A stretch of DNA of 64,000 nucleotides. It comes from Actinomycetota bacterium. GTDB lineage: Bacteria > Actinomycetota > Actinomycetes > S36-B12 > CAIYMF01. Numbering within the stretch: the stretch's first letter is position 1; each line of letters begins with the position of its first letter. Positions 18,357 through 27,412 of this stretch are shown one piece after another. The DNA lies in assembly GCA_026393115.1 (NCBI GenBank), contig JAPLAU010000026.1, positions 91,921 to 155,920 of the forward strand, read 5' to 3'. The notes beneath the pieces were generated by a model. The model did no database searches, was not told the DNA's origin, and was given only the letters and a program-made list of their open reading frames with translations. The translations under genes and the position numbers were made by a program.

Positions 18357-20390
18357 TTAGAGGAGGCGGGCGTCCAGAGCGAGGGCTCCGACAGGCCTCA
18401 CCAGCAGAGGGTTCACTTCGACGTCGGTCAATTCCGGATGCGCCGCTGCCACTTCGGTAATGGTCGAGATCACGGCCGCGGCAGCCGCCACATCAACCGG
18501 GGGTCGCCCACGAGCACCGGCCAGCAGTGCCGCGCCGCGCAGTGAACGCAGCAGGCGCTCGGCGTGCGTGGCCGATACGGGAGCCAGCGCGGTAGCCACG
18601 TCGTGAATGACCTCGGTGTACACGCCGCCGAGCCCGACCATCGCCACCGGACCAAATCGCAGATCACGCCGTACCCCAACAATGATCTCAACTCCATCGG
18701 TGAGGTCGGCCATCTCGTCAATCGAACATGCGGGCGGCGCAAGTCGCGCCATGACGTCGTCGTAGGCGGCAAGAAGTTCGTCAGCGTTCGCAATTGCAAG
18801 AATCACGCCACCGGAGTCTGACTTGTGCAGCAATCCGAGGGATTTCAACACAAGTGGAAAGGACAGTTCGCGTGCGGCGACAAGTACCTCGTCACGCGAC
18901 CGCACAGTTCGTGCTGTCGGAAATGGCACGCCAGCGGCGGCGAGTAGTACGCGCGCACTCGCGTAATCGGTGTCGGTGACGGGAGGTGCTGGCGCCGGAA
19001 TCACGGGAAGTGGGTCGAGAGCGCGTGGGGGGAGTGAGGCAGCGAGAGAACGTACTGCTCCCTCGATCGTGCGGTAGACGGCAATTCCGCCACGTCGCAG
19101 TTCGGTTGCCACTGCCGATTGCGGAAACATCGAGTGCACGGTCACTGCGCGGTCGAGACGACGCGCGATCTCGCCGAGCCGACGTGCGGTTGCGAGTTCC
19201 CGTTCATCAATTGCCTCGCTGTAGGCACCGTACCCACCGAAGTAGCCCGTCACCACCAGCGCATCGACTTCACCTGACGCCAACACTGCTTCGGCCACAC
19301 TCGCGAAACAGGTGATGTCTTGCTCGCCGCCACCTGCAACGTCGATGGGATTCACCGTCGACGCCGAAGTTGGAAGGAAGGCCGCGGCGGCCGCGGCCAC
19401 CTGCGCTGAAAGGTGCGGCACGGTGAGCCCCGCATGCTCAGCAACGTCGGCGGCAATTGATGCGTGGCCGCCACCGTCGGTGAGCACTGCCAGTCGTGGT
19501 CCTTGGGGGCGAGCCACTGCGCACAGTTGTGCCAGCACGTCGGCCATCTCAGTAGGAGTATGCACTCGTACGATGCCGGCTTCATGACACGCGGCGTCCA
19601 CAACGTCAGACGACGAGACCATCGATCCGGTGTGCGACTGGGCCTGCCGTGCCGACGCTTCGCCAGCACCCACGGTCAGCAACACGACGGGCTTCCCTGC
19701 GTCGGTTGCCTGACGCGCCGCGTTGACAAATCGACGCCCATCGCGGAAGTCCTCGGCGTACACAGCGATGACGTCGGTGCCATCGTGACCGATACAGCCC
19801 AGTACTAAGTCAGCAGCCTCGAGATGTGCTTGATTACCCAGGGATGCAAAACGCGAGAACCCCATGCCGTGCTCGACCAGATGAGCGGCTAGTTCCAACG
19901 ACAAGTTGCCGCTCTGCGAAACGAACGCAACACGTCCGCTAGGAAGTGGGTTCGACGAAAGTTCGAGAACTGACCCCGCGTCGAAGACGCCGAGGCAGTT
20001 GGGTCCGAGAAGTACTGCGCCGGCATCGCGTACCCGTCGCGCCAGCGCTTCTTCGCGGCGTCGTCCGTCTGGACCGGATTCACCCAGACCAGTACTAATT
20101 CCGACGATAGCTGTGGCACCCATCGCGAGCGCATCGTCGACGGCCTGATCGATGGCGTCGGCCGGCACGGCGATGGCGGCCAAACCGACGGGTCCGGGAA
20201 CATCGCGCACCGATCGGTAGGCAGGCTGGCCCAGGACCGTGTCAGCGCGTGCATTCACGAGGTAGACCGGCCGCGATCCCTTCAGTGCACCGACGGACAG
20301 CCAGTTGCCCCACTTCGCCGGATTGTCGCTGGCCCCGACGACGACGACCGACACTGGGTCGAAGAGAACGGTGAGATCGTGGTCGCTCAC
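18357..20390 (-). CDS. Acetate/acyl-CoA ligase (ADP-forming), fused alpha-beta subunits
   Basis: This 677-residue NDP-forming acyl-CoA synthetase converts a carboxylic acid, CoA and ATP to acyl-CoA, ADP and phosphate, or runs in reverse to make ATP. The order is: CoA-binding domain (VVVVGASDNPAKWGNW), succinyl-CoA-ligase-like domains (VSQSGNLSLELAAHLVEHG; SHTGSMVSSSDV), then an ATP-grasp domain from about residue 455 (FPLVLKSLGLLHKSDSGGV). It is the last gene of a four-gene minus-strand operon, its start overlapping the upstream dehydrogenase stop by 4 bases. The context (amino acid dehydrogenase, ThDP enzyme) suggests an aryl- or branched-chain acid substrate. The gene ends in a G/A-rich tract. 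Confidence 0.9.
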   Translation of the reverse strand: MSDHDLTVLFDPVSVVVVGASDNPAKWGNWLSVGALKGSRPVYLVNARADTVLGQPAYRSVRDVPGPVGLAAIAVPADAIDQAVDDALAMGATAIVGISTGLGESGPDGRRREEALARRVRDAGAVLLGPNCLGVFDAGSVLELSSNPLPSGRVAFVSQSGNLSLELAAHLVEHGMGFSRFASLGNQAHLEAADLVLGCIGHDGTDVIAVYAEDFRDGRRFVNAARQATDAGKPVVLLTVGAGEASARQAQSHTGSMVSSSDVVDAACHEAGIVRVHTPTEMADVLAQLCAVARPQGPRLAVLTDGGGHASIAADVAEHAGLTVPHLSAQVAAAAAAFLPTSASTVNPIDVAGGGEQDITCFASVAEAVLASGEVDALVVTGYFGGYGAYSEAIDERELATARRLGEIARRLDRAVTVHSMFPQSAVATELRRGGIAVYRTIEGAVRSLAASLPPRALDPLPVIPAPAPPVTDTDYASARVLLAAAGVPFPTARTVRSRDEVLVAARELSFPLVLKSLGLLHKSDSGGVILAIANADELLAAYDDVMARLAPPACSIDEMADLTDGVEIIVGVRRDLRFGPVAMVGLGGVYTEVIHDVATALAPVSATHAERLLRSLRGAALLAGARGRPPVDVAAAAAVISTITEVAAAHPELTDVEVNPLLVRPVGALALDARLL

Positions 20391-21583
20391 TCGACCAACT
20401 CCACGGCGTTGATGGTGCGTGGGTAACGCAAATCCAACTCGGCTCGCTTGGAAAGCGACAAACGCGTTGCCGCTTCGCGTGGGGAAATTCCATCGCGGTC
20501 GGCACTGGCCAGAATGGTGCGCACTGTCGGACGCATTCGCGACGAGAGCATCGTGAAGGCGGACTGCGCAGTGGGCTCAATATCGCCGAAGCACACCCAC
20601 CACCACCACTGATTCGTTCCGGTGTTCGCAACGAAATCGGGAACGACGGTGATGCCGCGGGCACGAAGGGCCTCTTCGGCATCGAGTGACGTCGACACAT
20701 TCGCGGCTTCAACGATGATCGTCGCGTTGATATTCGCCACGTCGTCGACATCGATGACGTACGACATCGCTGCAGGCACGAGAATCTCCGCATCACAACT
20801 TAGCCACTGCGCACTGGGAAGTTGCAGGTCGTCGGCGTGCAACTGGGCGCGATCGACCACTCCGTGCGAATCGCGCGTCAGCAGCAGCGTCTCGACTTCA
20901 AGGCCGTTCGGGTTGTAGATGACGCCCTCGCGATCAGCAATTCCGACAATGCGTACTCCGGCGAGAGCGAGATAGCGCGCAGTTGCTCCGCCCATTGAAC
21001 CGAATCCCTGCACCACGGCGCGTGATTCTGACGGCTTCATTCCACGGTGATCGAGTGCGGCAAGAGCAGCCTCGGCTACACCGAAGCCACCGACGAGTTC
21101 GCCAAGGCCCACGCCGTCGACGCGCACTGCAAAGGCCGCATCCTGACGCGCCAACGCTGCCTCAACGCCGCCAGGAGCGAGGCGGTACCCCGCTTCAGCA
21201 GAAGAACGGATTCCTTCTTCAGCAAAGACTTCGTCGATCAGATCCTGACGGACTCCGAAATCCTCGCCGGTTGCGAAACACAGGTCGATCACGGGCTTCA
21301 TCGCGCGAGCCCAACGGCGCAACACGTCTCGAGCACGCGGATCGTATGGATCGCAGTCGATTCCACCCTTGCCGCCGCCGAAGGGGACGTAGAGGTCACC
21401 CTCTTGCCACAGCACGGGATCCTTCAACGTCATGCCACGCGCAAGATCACGCACTTCCTCGATCGTCACGCCTTGGCGCATGCGTAGACCGCCGCCGGCA
21501 ACGCCACGACTCAACCGATCAACCACGATGTACCCGTTGATGCCGGTTTCATCGTCGGTCCAGGTGACTTCTAGATAGCTCAC
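20387..21583 (-). CDS. Glu/Leu/Phe/Val dehydrogenase family protein
   Basis: This 398-residue GTG-start enzyme oxidatively deaminates an amino acid to its 2-oxo acid with NAD(P). The N-terminal substrate domain contains the conserved FGGGKGGIDCDP segment with the catalytic lysine. The Rossmann part carries VVQGFGSMGGATARYLA. The C-terminal part has PDFVANTGTNQWWWW, where glutamate dehydrogenases have a more polar sequence. The overall length is between leucine/phenylalanine dehydrogenases (about 360) and glutamate dehydrogenases (about 420). The specificity is therefore undecided, although the neighbours favour a branched or aromatic amino acid. It overlaps the ThDP-enzyme stop by one base. 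Confidence 0.88.
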   Translation of the reverse strand: MSYLEVTWTDDETGINGYIVVDRLSRGVAGGGLRMRQGVTIEEVRDLARGMTLKDPVLWQEGDLYVPFGGGKGGIDCDPYDPRARDVLRRWARAMKPVIDLCFATGEDFGVRQDLIDEVFAEEGIRSSAEAGYRLAPGGVEAALARQDAAFAVRVDGVGLGELVGGFGVAEAALAALDHRGMKPSESRAVVQGFGSMGGATARYLALAGVRIVGIADREGVIYNPNGLEVETLLLTRDSHGVVDRAQLHADDLQLPSAQWLSCDAEILVPAAMSYVIDVDDVANINATIIVEAANVSTSLDAEEALRARGITVVPDFVANTGTNQWWWWVCFGDIEPTAQSAFTMLSSRMRPTVRTILASADRDGISPREAATRLSLSKRAELDLRYPRTINAVELVE

Positions 21584-23232
21584 TACTTCTCCTCGCGGGG
21601 TGGTTCTGGAACAACCACAACGGTTGGTCCGGAACGGGTGCGGGCTGCCGTGAGCTCGGTCGGCAGTTGATCGGGTGTGCTGATGCGCACGGCGTACGCA
21701 CCGAGTGACTGGGCAAGCGCAACGAGGTCGCGCGGTGGTGCGTCGACGGCAATCGGTTGCTCGCCGCGATCGAGCATTTCATTGCGTATCTCGCCGTATC
21801 CACTGTTGTCGAACACCACGAATGCGATGGGAAGTTGCTCGGCAGCTGCTGTCGCAAGTTCAGTAACGGTGAACAGCAAACCGCCATCGCCGCTGATTCC
21901 GACGACCTGTCGATCAGGTGCGGCAAGTGCCGAGCCAATCGCCACCGGCACGGTGAAACCTAGAGTGCCGAATCCCGTGGGGAAGTGCAGTGAGGCGGGG
22001 TGCCGAACAACAAGTTGGGGAATGACTCCGTAGTACACACACATGGCATTGTCAGTCGCCAGAATCGCGTCGGTATCGAGTGCACTCGCCAGTGCTTCAA
22101 CCCACGGAGCCCAGATCGCTCCCGCACCCGCAACCTCAACGCGAATCTGGGTGAGCAAGTCGTCGACCCACTGTGGGCTGCCTGATCGATCGTCAGTGAC
22201 GAGAGGAACAAGCGCGTCGTGTAGACCACGCAGCGAACGCTCGGAATCTCCGGAGATGAAAACGTCTGAGTTCACGTTGACTCCAGCCATCCGCTCATCG
22301 ATGTCGATGCGGATGACCGTGCCTGTGGGTGACAGTGCACCAAGGTAGAGGTCGGACTGGCCGAGCTCGGAGCCAACGATGAGCAGCACGTCGGCCGCTT
22401 CCACTGCATTCACGACCGCTCGCGTGCCCAAACGTGAGCCCAGCGAGAGTTCGTGATCGCCGGATAGAGCGCCGGTACCGTTGATAGTGGTGGCAACGGG
22501 TGCGGCGAGGAGTTCGGCAAGCTCGCGCAACGAATGGGTGGCACCCACTGCCCCGCCTCCGGCAACAATCATCACGCGCTCGGCGTTGGCGAGTATGCCC
22601 GCTGCGTGATCGATCGCTGTCGCGTCGAGTGGGGGCAGTACTGGTTCGGGCGCAACAGTGATCGCCGCATCGCCGCGCTCTTCGAGCAGGTCGAGCGGAA
22701 TCTCGATATGCACTGGCCGTGGCCGACCGTGGGTCATCACGGTGAAGGCTTCGGCGACGGCGTCAGCGATCTGTTGATGTGTTGCGGGGCGCAGGCTGCA
22801 CTCAACGATGAGTGCCATCGCCCCACCCTGATCCTTCGCTTCGTGCAGGTACCCGGAACCGGTGGCGGTGGGCGCCAGATGACGAGGCATTGCGGGCGAT
22901 ATCAGCAGTACCGGTGATGAATCGGAATACGCCTGTGCCAGTGCCGTGGCAGCGTTGTAGACAGCCGGACCTCCCGTCACGACGGCAACGCCCGGACGTC
23001 GGCTCGTACGCGCGTACCCGTCCGCGGCGTAGCCTGCACCCTGCTCGTGTGTGGTGGCGACAACATGCACGTGATAGCGCCGCATCGCATCAAAGATGCT
23101 CAGGTTATGGGTGCCGGGGATCCCGAACACGACATCGACCCCGTGTGCGCGAAGCGATGCCACGACAACCTCGCCACCGGTGACACCCACAAGGTGGCGA
23201 GACGTAGCGTCGGAAACTTCAGGAGTGCTCAC
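21583..23232 (-). CDS. Thiamine-diphosphate enzyme, acetolactate synthase/2-oxo acid decarboxylase family
   Basis: The 549-residue GTG-start protein has the three-domain ThDP layout: an N-terminal PYR domain with the activating Glu in TTHEQGAGYAADGYART, a central domain, and a C-terminal PP domain with the diphosphate/Mg motif GDGGLLFTVTELATAA ending at DNSGYGEI. It resembles biosynthetic acetolactate synthase in layout, but the genome context is catabolic and no regulatory subunit gene follows. Decarboxylation of the 2-oxo acid produced by the neighbouring amino acid dehydrogenase is therefore a reasonable inference. The GTGA overlap with the upstream acyl-CoA dehydrogenase shows translational coupling. 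Confidence 0.88.
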   Translation of the reverse strand: MSTPEVSDATSRHLVGVTGGEVVVASLRAHGVDVVFGIPGTHNLSIFDAMRRYHVHVVATTHEQGAGYAADGYARTSRRPGVAVVTGGPAVYNAATALAQAYSDSSPVLLISPAMPRHLAPTATGSGYLHEAKDQGGAMALIVECSLRPATHQQIADAVAEAFTVMTHGRPRPVHIEIPLDLLEERGDAAITVAPEPVLPPLDATAIDHAAGILANAERVMIVAGGGAVGATHSLRELAELLAAPVATTINGTGALSGDHELSLGSRLGTRAVVNAVEAADVLLIVGSELGQSDLYLGALSPTGTVIRIDIDERMAGVNVNSDVFISGDSERSLRGLHDALVPLVTDDRSGSPQWVDDLLTQIRVEVAGAGAIWAPWVEALASALDTDAILATDNAMCVYYGVIPQLVVRHPASLHFPTGFGTLGFTVPVAIGSALAAPDRQVVGISGDGGLLFTVTELATAAAEQLPIAFVVFDNSGYGEIRNEMLDRGEQPIAVDAPPRDLVALAQSLGAYAVRISTPDQLPTELTAARTRSGPTVVVVPEPPREEK

Positions 23233-24401
23233 GGTCGGGCAAGCACTCGCGAGATCACCAGACGCTGAATATCAGATGTCCCTTCCTCGATCTCCTCGAG
23301 TTTGGCATCGCGCATCCACTTCTCGGCAAGGAACTCGCGTGAGTACCCCCACCCGCCAAGTGTTTGCACTGCCCCCCAGGTGCAGAACATCGCATTTTCC
23401 GAAGCGACCAACTTCGCTTGGGCACACGCCATCGGTGCCTTGGGGCTTCCCGCGTCGAGCAACTTCGCCGCGCGCCAGGTGAGGAGTCGTGACTCTTCAA
23501 CGCGCGTCACCATGTCAGCGAGTCGGAAACCGACAGCCTGATGGTCGATGATGCGCTTGCCAAACTGCTGGCGCTCGCGCGCGTAGTCGAGGGCGAGTTC
23601 GGTAGCCGCCCGTGCGGTTCCCGTTGCGGCGGCCCCGAGGATCGCGCGCGATGAATCAAACGTGTGCATGAGTCCGTAAAAGCCCTGGCCTTCATCGCCG
23701 AGACGGTCTTCGTCGGGAACAAAGACGCCATCCATGAACACCTCGCAGTTGACCATCGCACGCTGGCCCATCTTCTTCATGGGTGCACCGAAACTCAAAC
23801 CTTCAGCTTCCTTGTGCACCAAGAACGCGGTGACGCCGCGGGCGCGCTGCGTCGGATCGGTCTTGGCAAAGATTCCGTAGAACTCGGCAGCGCCGCCGTT
23901 ACTGATCCACGTCTTCTGTCCGTAGAGGCGATACCCACCGGGTACTTTCTCGGCGCGCGTGGTCATTGCGGCGGCATCAGAACCGACACCGGGTTCAGTG
24001 ATGCACAACGCCGAAAGGGGTGGCGTGGAACCAGACAATGGTCGCAGCCAACGCTCTTTCTGGTCATCGGTGCCAAGTTCCATCAGTGGGTGTGCGAAGA
24101 AGCCACTTGCCCCGATGAAGTTGCCCAATCCTGAGTCGCCGGCGCACAGTTCTTCCTGAACGAGGCACTGACTGAAGGCATCGATGAAGCCGCCGCCGCC
24201 GTATTCCTCGGGCAGCATGAACGACGTGATGCCCACTTCCGAGGCGCGGTTCCAGATTTCCCACGGAACCTCAATGTCGGCCTCATCGACCGCGCGTGCG
24301 ATGGGTCGAATCTCGCGGTCTGCGAATGATCGCACCATGTCAACGACGGCGATCTGCTCGTCGGTGAGTGGGACAAGTTCGGTCGGTAGGTCGCGCAGCA
24401 C
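23229..24401 (-). CDS. Acyl-CoA dehydrogenase
   Basis: The protein is 390 residues from a GTG at 24401 that is preceded by AAGGAG six bases away. The frame extends upstream to an ATG at 24461, but that start has no ribosome site. Domains are complete. The C-terminal RDAKLEEIEEGTSDIQR carries the canonical catalytic glutamate region, unlike the dehydrogenase at 3.8 kb. It desaturates an acyl-CoA, probably the product of the acyl-CoA synthetase at the other end of the same operon. It is the first gene of the operon. Confidence 0.92.
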   Translation of the reverse strand: MLRDLPTELVPLTDEQIAVVDMVRSFADREIRPIARAVDEADIEVPWEIWNRASEVGITSFMLPEEYGGGGFIDAFSQCLVQEELCAGDSGLGNFIGASGFFAHPLMELGTDDQKERWLRPLSGSTPPLSALCITEPGVGSDAAAMTTRAEKVPGGYRLYGQKTWISNGGAAEFYGIFAKTDPTQRARGVTAFLVHKEAEGLSFGAPMKKMGQRAMVNCEVFMDGVFVPDEDRLGDEGQGFYGLMHTFDSSRAILGAAATGTARAATELALDYARERQQFGKRIIDHQAVGFRLADMVTRVEESRLLTWRAAKLLDAGSPKAPMACAQAKLVASENAMFCTWGAVQTLGGWGYSREFLAEKWMRDAKLEEIEEGTSDIQRLVISRVLARP

Positions 24402-24488
24402 GGAGTTCTCCTTGTCAACGACCGCCTTGCGCGATCTGAATTTCAGGTTAGCGCTCCACATCGGTCGTGAAACGGGCCGAAAGTCGCA

Positions 24489-25697
24489 TCAGGTGCGTGC
24501 GGCCAGCGCGCTTGCGAGGCCCGGTGCCAGCGGAAGCCGAGGAATGAGGGTGGTTTGAACAATGTGGTACAGATCGGGCTTACCGGGCCATACCGTGTCG
24601 ATCGGAAGGTTATGGCGATCGAGTTGGTGGTGCCACGATCCGAGTTCGTGATCGATGAGGTACCCGTTGATGTACACCCACCACTGGTGCGCGAGCTCGG
24701 CGAAACGGGCCTCACCAGTGCGCGCGTGCAGCGCGGCCGCCGAGTTGGCACCTTCAGCCGCAACCCAATGCATGCGGTCATGCACGACTGCCTGGCCGTT
24801 CCAGTCGGTGGTGTAAACGAAGCCTTCGGCGCCGTCGACGTTCCAACCATCGGCGGCGGCTCGGTCGAACAGCGCAATGGCAGCGGGCAGCATCCAGTCG
24901 GGTGCGTCGCTTCCCAGAGACGCCTCGACGTGAAGGAGCAGGCGCGCCCATTCAAGACCGTGTCCGACGGTCGCGCCGTAGGGCTTGAACGGATCGGCGG
25001 GTTGGTCGCGATTGAGTTCGAGTTGAGGATTCCACTGTGGATCAAAATGCTCAGGGATGCGCCAGCCATGCGGTTCGGCAAAATCAAGGGCAACGCGTTC
25101 GCAGATTCCGAGGGCTCGCTCGAGCCACAGACGATTGCCCGTGGCGTCGAACGCGGCTAGCAGCGCTTCGACTGAGTGCATGTTGCCGTTCACGCCGCGG
25201 TACGAATCGCACTGGGTGAAGTCGCGGTTCCAGAGATCGACGAACATACGTTGTTCGGCGTCAAAGAATCGGTCGTTCCATTCGGCGAGTGCCTGGTCAA
25301 GCAACTCGCGTGCACCGGCTCGCCCCGCAAACGACCCCGACGCGGCAGCGAGCACGACAAACGCCTGCGCGTAACACGCCTTCTCATCTGGTGTGGTGCC
25401 GTTGTCGTTGATCGACGAGTACCACCCGCCATTGATGGTGTCGCGAAGTCGACCCCTCAGCGCGTCGAGCATGGCGTCGGCGATCGGTGCCGATTCGCAG
25501 TCGCCGAGCAGGTGACCGAGCGCATAGACGTGAGCCATGCGTCCGGTGATCCAGGTATGCACTGGGTGGGTGAGGTCGGGAAGCCCAGCGTCGTCGAGCC
25601 ACGCTGCTCCACCGAGCGGGTGCTCAACACGTCGACCGAAGTCGAGCAGCGACTGACAGTGGTGAGTGAGCCACGCGTCGCTTCCGATGTCAGTCAT
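24489..25697 (-). CDS. AGE family sugar epimerase/isomerase
   Basis: This 402-residue (alpha/alpha)6-barrel protein belongs to the N-acylglucosamine 2-epimerase / mannose (sulfoquinovose) isomerase family. Recognisable segments are RMAHVYALGHLLGD, YRGVNGNMHSVEALLAAFDATG, GATVGHGLEWARLLLHVEA with the catalytic-type His, and the C-terminal PDLYHIVQTTLIP, which is most like the YihS/mannose-isomerase branch. It starts 40 bases after the sialidase stop on the same strand, so cotranscription is likely. That would suit ManNAc/GlcNAc interconversion after sialic acid release, but the motif evidence leans to an aldose-ketose isomerase. Both readings remain open. Confidence 0.82.
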   Translation of the reverse strand: MTDIGSDAWLTHHCQSLLDFGRRVEHPLGGAAWLDDAGLPDLTHPVHTWITGRMAHVYALGHLLGDCESAPIADAMLDALRGRLRDTINGGWYSSINDNGTTPDEKACYAQAFVVLAAASGSFAGRAGARELLDQALAEWNDRFFDAEQRMFVDLWNRDFTQCDSYRGVNGNMHSVEALLAAFDATGNRLWLERALGICERVALDFAEPHGWRIPEHFDPQWNPQLELNRDQPADPFKPYGATVGHGLEWARLLLHVEASLGSDAPDWMLPAAIALFDRAAADGWNVDGAEGFVYTTDWNGQAVVHDRMHWVAAEGANSAAALHARTGEARFAELAHQWWVYINGYLIDHELGSWHHQLDRHNLPIDTVWPGKPDLYHIVQTTLIPRLPLAPGLASALAART

Positions 25698-25737
25698 CGC
25701 TCGACCTCTCGCTATCGCGCCTCGTAGGAAACGCTGA

Positions 25738-27312
25738 TCAGGAATCCGTGCCTTGAGTGAGCCAGCCGAGATCGACGCGGGCTAAGGTGAGCGACTCGCG
25801 CAGGTCGTAACGCCCGGTTTCAAAGAGCACGAGAATCGTATGGTCTGACAGCACTCCGATTTGCGAATACCCGGCAGCTCCTTGGTACATCAACCGTGAC
25901 ACCGGCCAATTCACTCCATCGTCGTAACTCAGACGCAGGGTCATCTCACCGCGATACGGAGCCCCCGGGTTGGCAAAGAGCACGCGGTTCCGTTGCTGAT
26001 CGCCAGCTCCGCTGTAGCGCATGATCGATCCCTGCGTTCCGGCATCAGGAAGTTGCTCGTCGAGGTGCCACGGATCCCAGGTGAGCGCCCCGTCGTGGCT
26101 ACACGTGACGATGCGCTGGGCGCCGAGAGCGTTGCGTAGATTGGCACACACGCGATCGTCGAGAGTGGCGAACACCTGCGGCTCCTCGCCTGCGCCCATG
26201 GAACTTCCGAGCCGCCACGTTGCTCCGTGGTCGTCACTCACCAGCGCGCGCGGATCATCCTGCATCGTTGGAATGACAAGGCGTCCCGAGGTGAGTTGGA
26301 TTCCGTTACCAGGACCGTTGTGACACCACGTTCCCGCAGGAATCGCGAGCTCGGCTGAGAGGTTCCGCGGCTCACTCCACGTCGCCCCGTGGTCGCGACT
26401 GCTCGCGATGTACAACGTTTGGTAATTGACGCAGAACGGCAGCCACACGGTGTCGGTGGACGTGTCGTAGACCGGTGCGGGGCTGTGCACGGTGTCAGTG
26501 CCGCGGTCTTCGACGACTTGAATCGGCGTAAACGTGCGACCGCCGTCGGTACTGCGTCGAAGCACGACGTCAATGTCGAGTAGGTCGGCCATCGCCTCCT
26601 GACGTGACTCGGCGAATGCGAGCACGGTGTCGTCGGGAAGAACGAGCATCGCCGGGATGCGGTAGGCGCGGCCGGGTTGATCATTGGGTGCGTACACAAC
26701 CGTGTGCTCGACTCCGTCGGTCCACTGCGGATTCCAGTTGGCAGCAATGGCGGCGAATGAGGCAAACAACAGGAAGAACGGCATTCCGACCAACACCGAA
26801 CCACGCAGCATGCGAGTGGGTCGTCGACGCGCGAGACCCAGCAGCGTTGTGATTCCGTTGGCGAGGAAGAAGGCTGCGTAACCGACATACGGAAGAGCCG
26901 CGAGCACGAGCACCGGAGCCGGAATGGCGCCCAAGGCTCCGAGGCCTAACGTGCGGCCCATGCTTAGAATCGGAAGTGCCATCGCGATGGTGATCAACGA
27001 CCACACGATCAGCCAGGCGATATGAAGGCCGCGCGGAAGTCGTGAGGACACGTTTGCGAGAAAGACGCCGCGTCGACGACTTCGCAATGCGAGAACGAAT
27101 GCGGTGATCGTCGTGAGGACCACCGCAGCGACGAAGACTGGCAGCAGCGTCATTCCCTTGACGACGATGAGGAATTCCCCAGCGAATGAGGTAGTGAACA
27201 CCGCGAAGATCGCGAGCAGAAGCACTGCCAGCACGATGAGGCCCACAGCAAGCCAGACATCGCGACGCAGCCCTCGCTCTGGCGCCGGGCTCGCGTGGAT
27301 ATCTGTGGCCAT
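25738..27312 (-). CDS. Membrane-anchored exo-alpha-sialidase (BNR-repeat glycosidase)
   Basis: The protein is 524 residues from the ATG at 27312. An extension to 27414 would run through the divergent promoter and is rejected. The first about 190 residues contain five or six hydrophobic helices (for example LAVGLIVLAVLLLAIFAVF). The rest is a sialidase beta-propeller with the RIP motif YRIPAMLVLPDDTVLAFAES and at least five Asp-box-like repeats (STDGGRTF, SRDHGATW, SDDHGATW, SHDGALTW, SYDDGVNW). Sialidases cleave terminal sialic acid. The catalytic domain should face outside, anchored by an unusual multi-span N-terminal region. The AGE gene follows in the same direction. Confidence 0.87.
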   Translation of the reverse strand: MATDIHASPAPERGLRRDVWLAVGLIVLAVLLLAIFAVFTTSFAGEFLIVVKGMTLLPVFVAAVVLTTITAFVLALRSRRRGVFLANVSSRLPRGLHIAWLIVWSLITIAMALPILSMGRTLGLGALGAIPAPVLVLAALPYVGYAAFFLANGITTLLGLARRRPTRMLRGSVLVGMPFFLLFASFAAIAANWNPQWTDGVEHTVVYAPNDQPGRAYRIPAMLVLPDDTVLAFAESRQEAMADLLDIDVVLRRSTDGGRTFTPIQVVEDRGTDTVHSPAPVYDTSTDTVWLPFCVNYQTLYIASSRDHGATWSEPRNLSAELAIPAGTWCHNGPGNGIQLTSGRLVIPTMQDDPRALVSDDHGATWRLGSSMGAGEEPQVFATLDDRVCANLRNALGAQRIVTCSHDGALTWDPWHLDEQLPDAGTQGSIMRYSGAGDQQRNRVLFANPGAPYRGEMTLRLSYDDGVNWPVSRLMYQGAAGYSQIGVLSDHTILVLFETGRYDLRESLTLARVDLGWLTQGTDS

Positions 27313-27412
27313 GTGCTCACGATAGGTCTCGTGCCATCGAAAGGCCGACTGTTGTCGTAGAGGCACGCTAGGTTCGAGGTGACAGGCAAGGTCGCAGTTA
27401 ACGGGGGATTTC

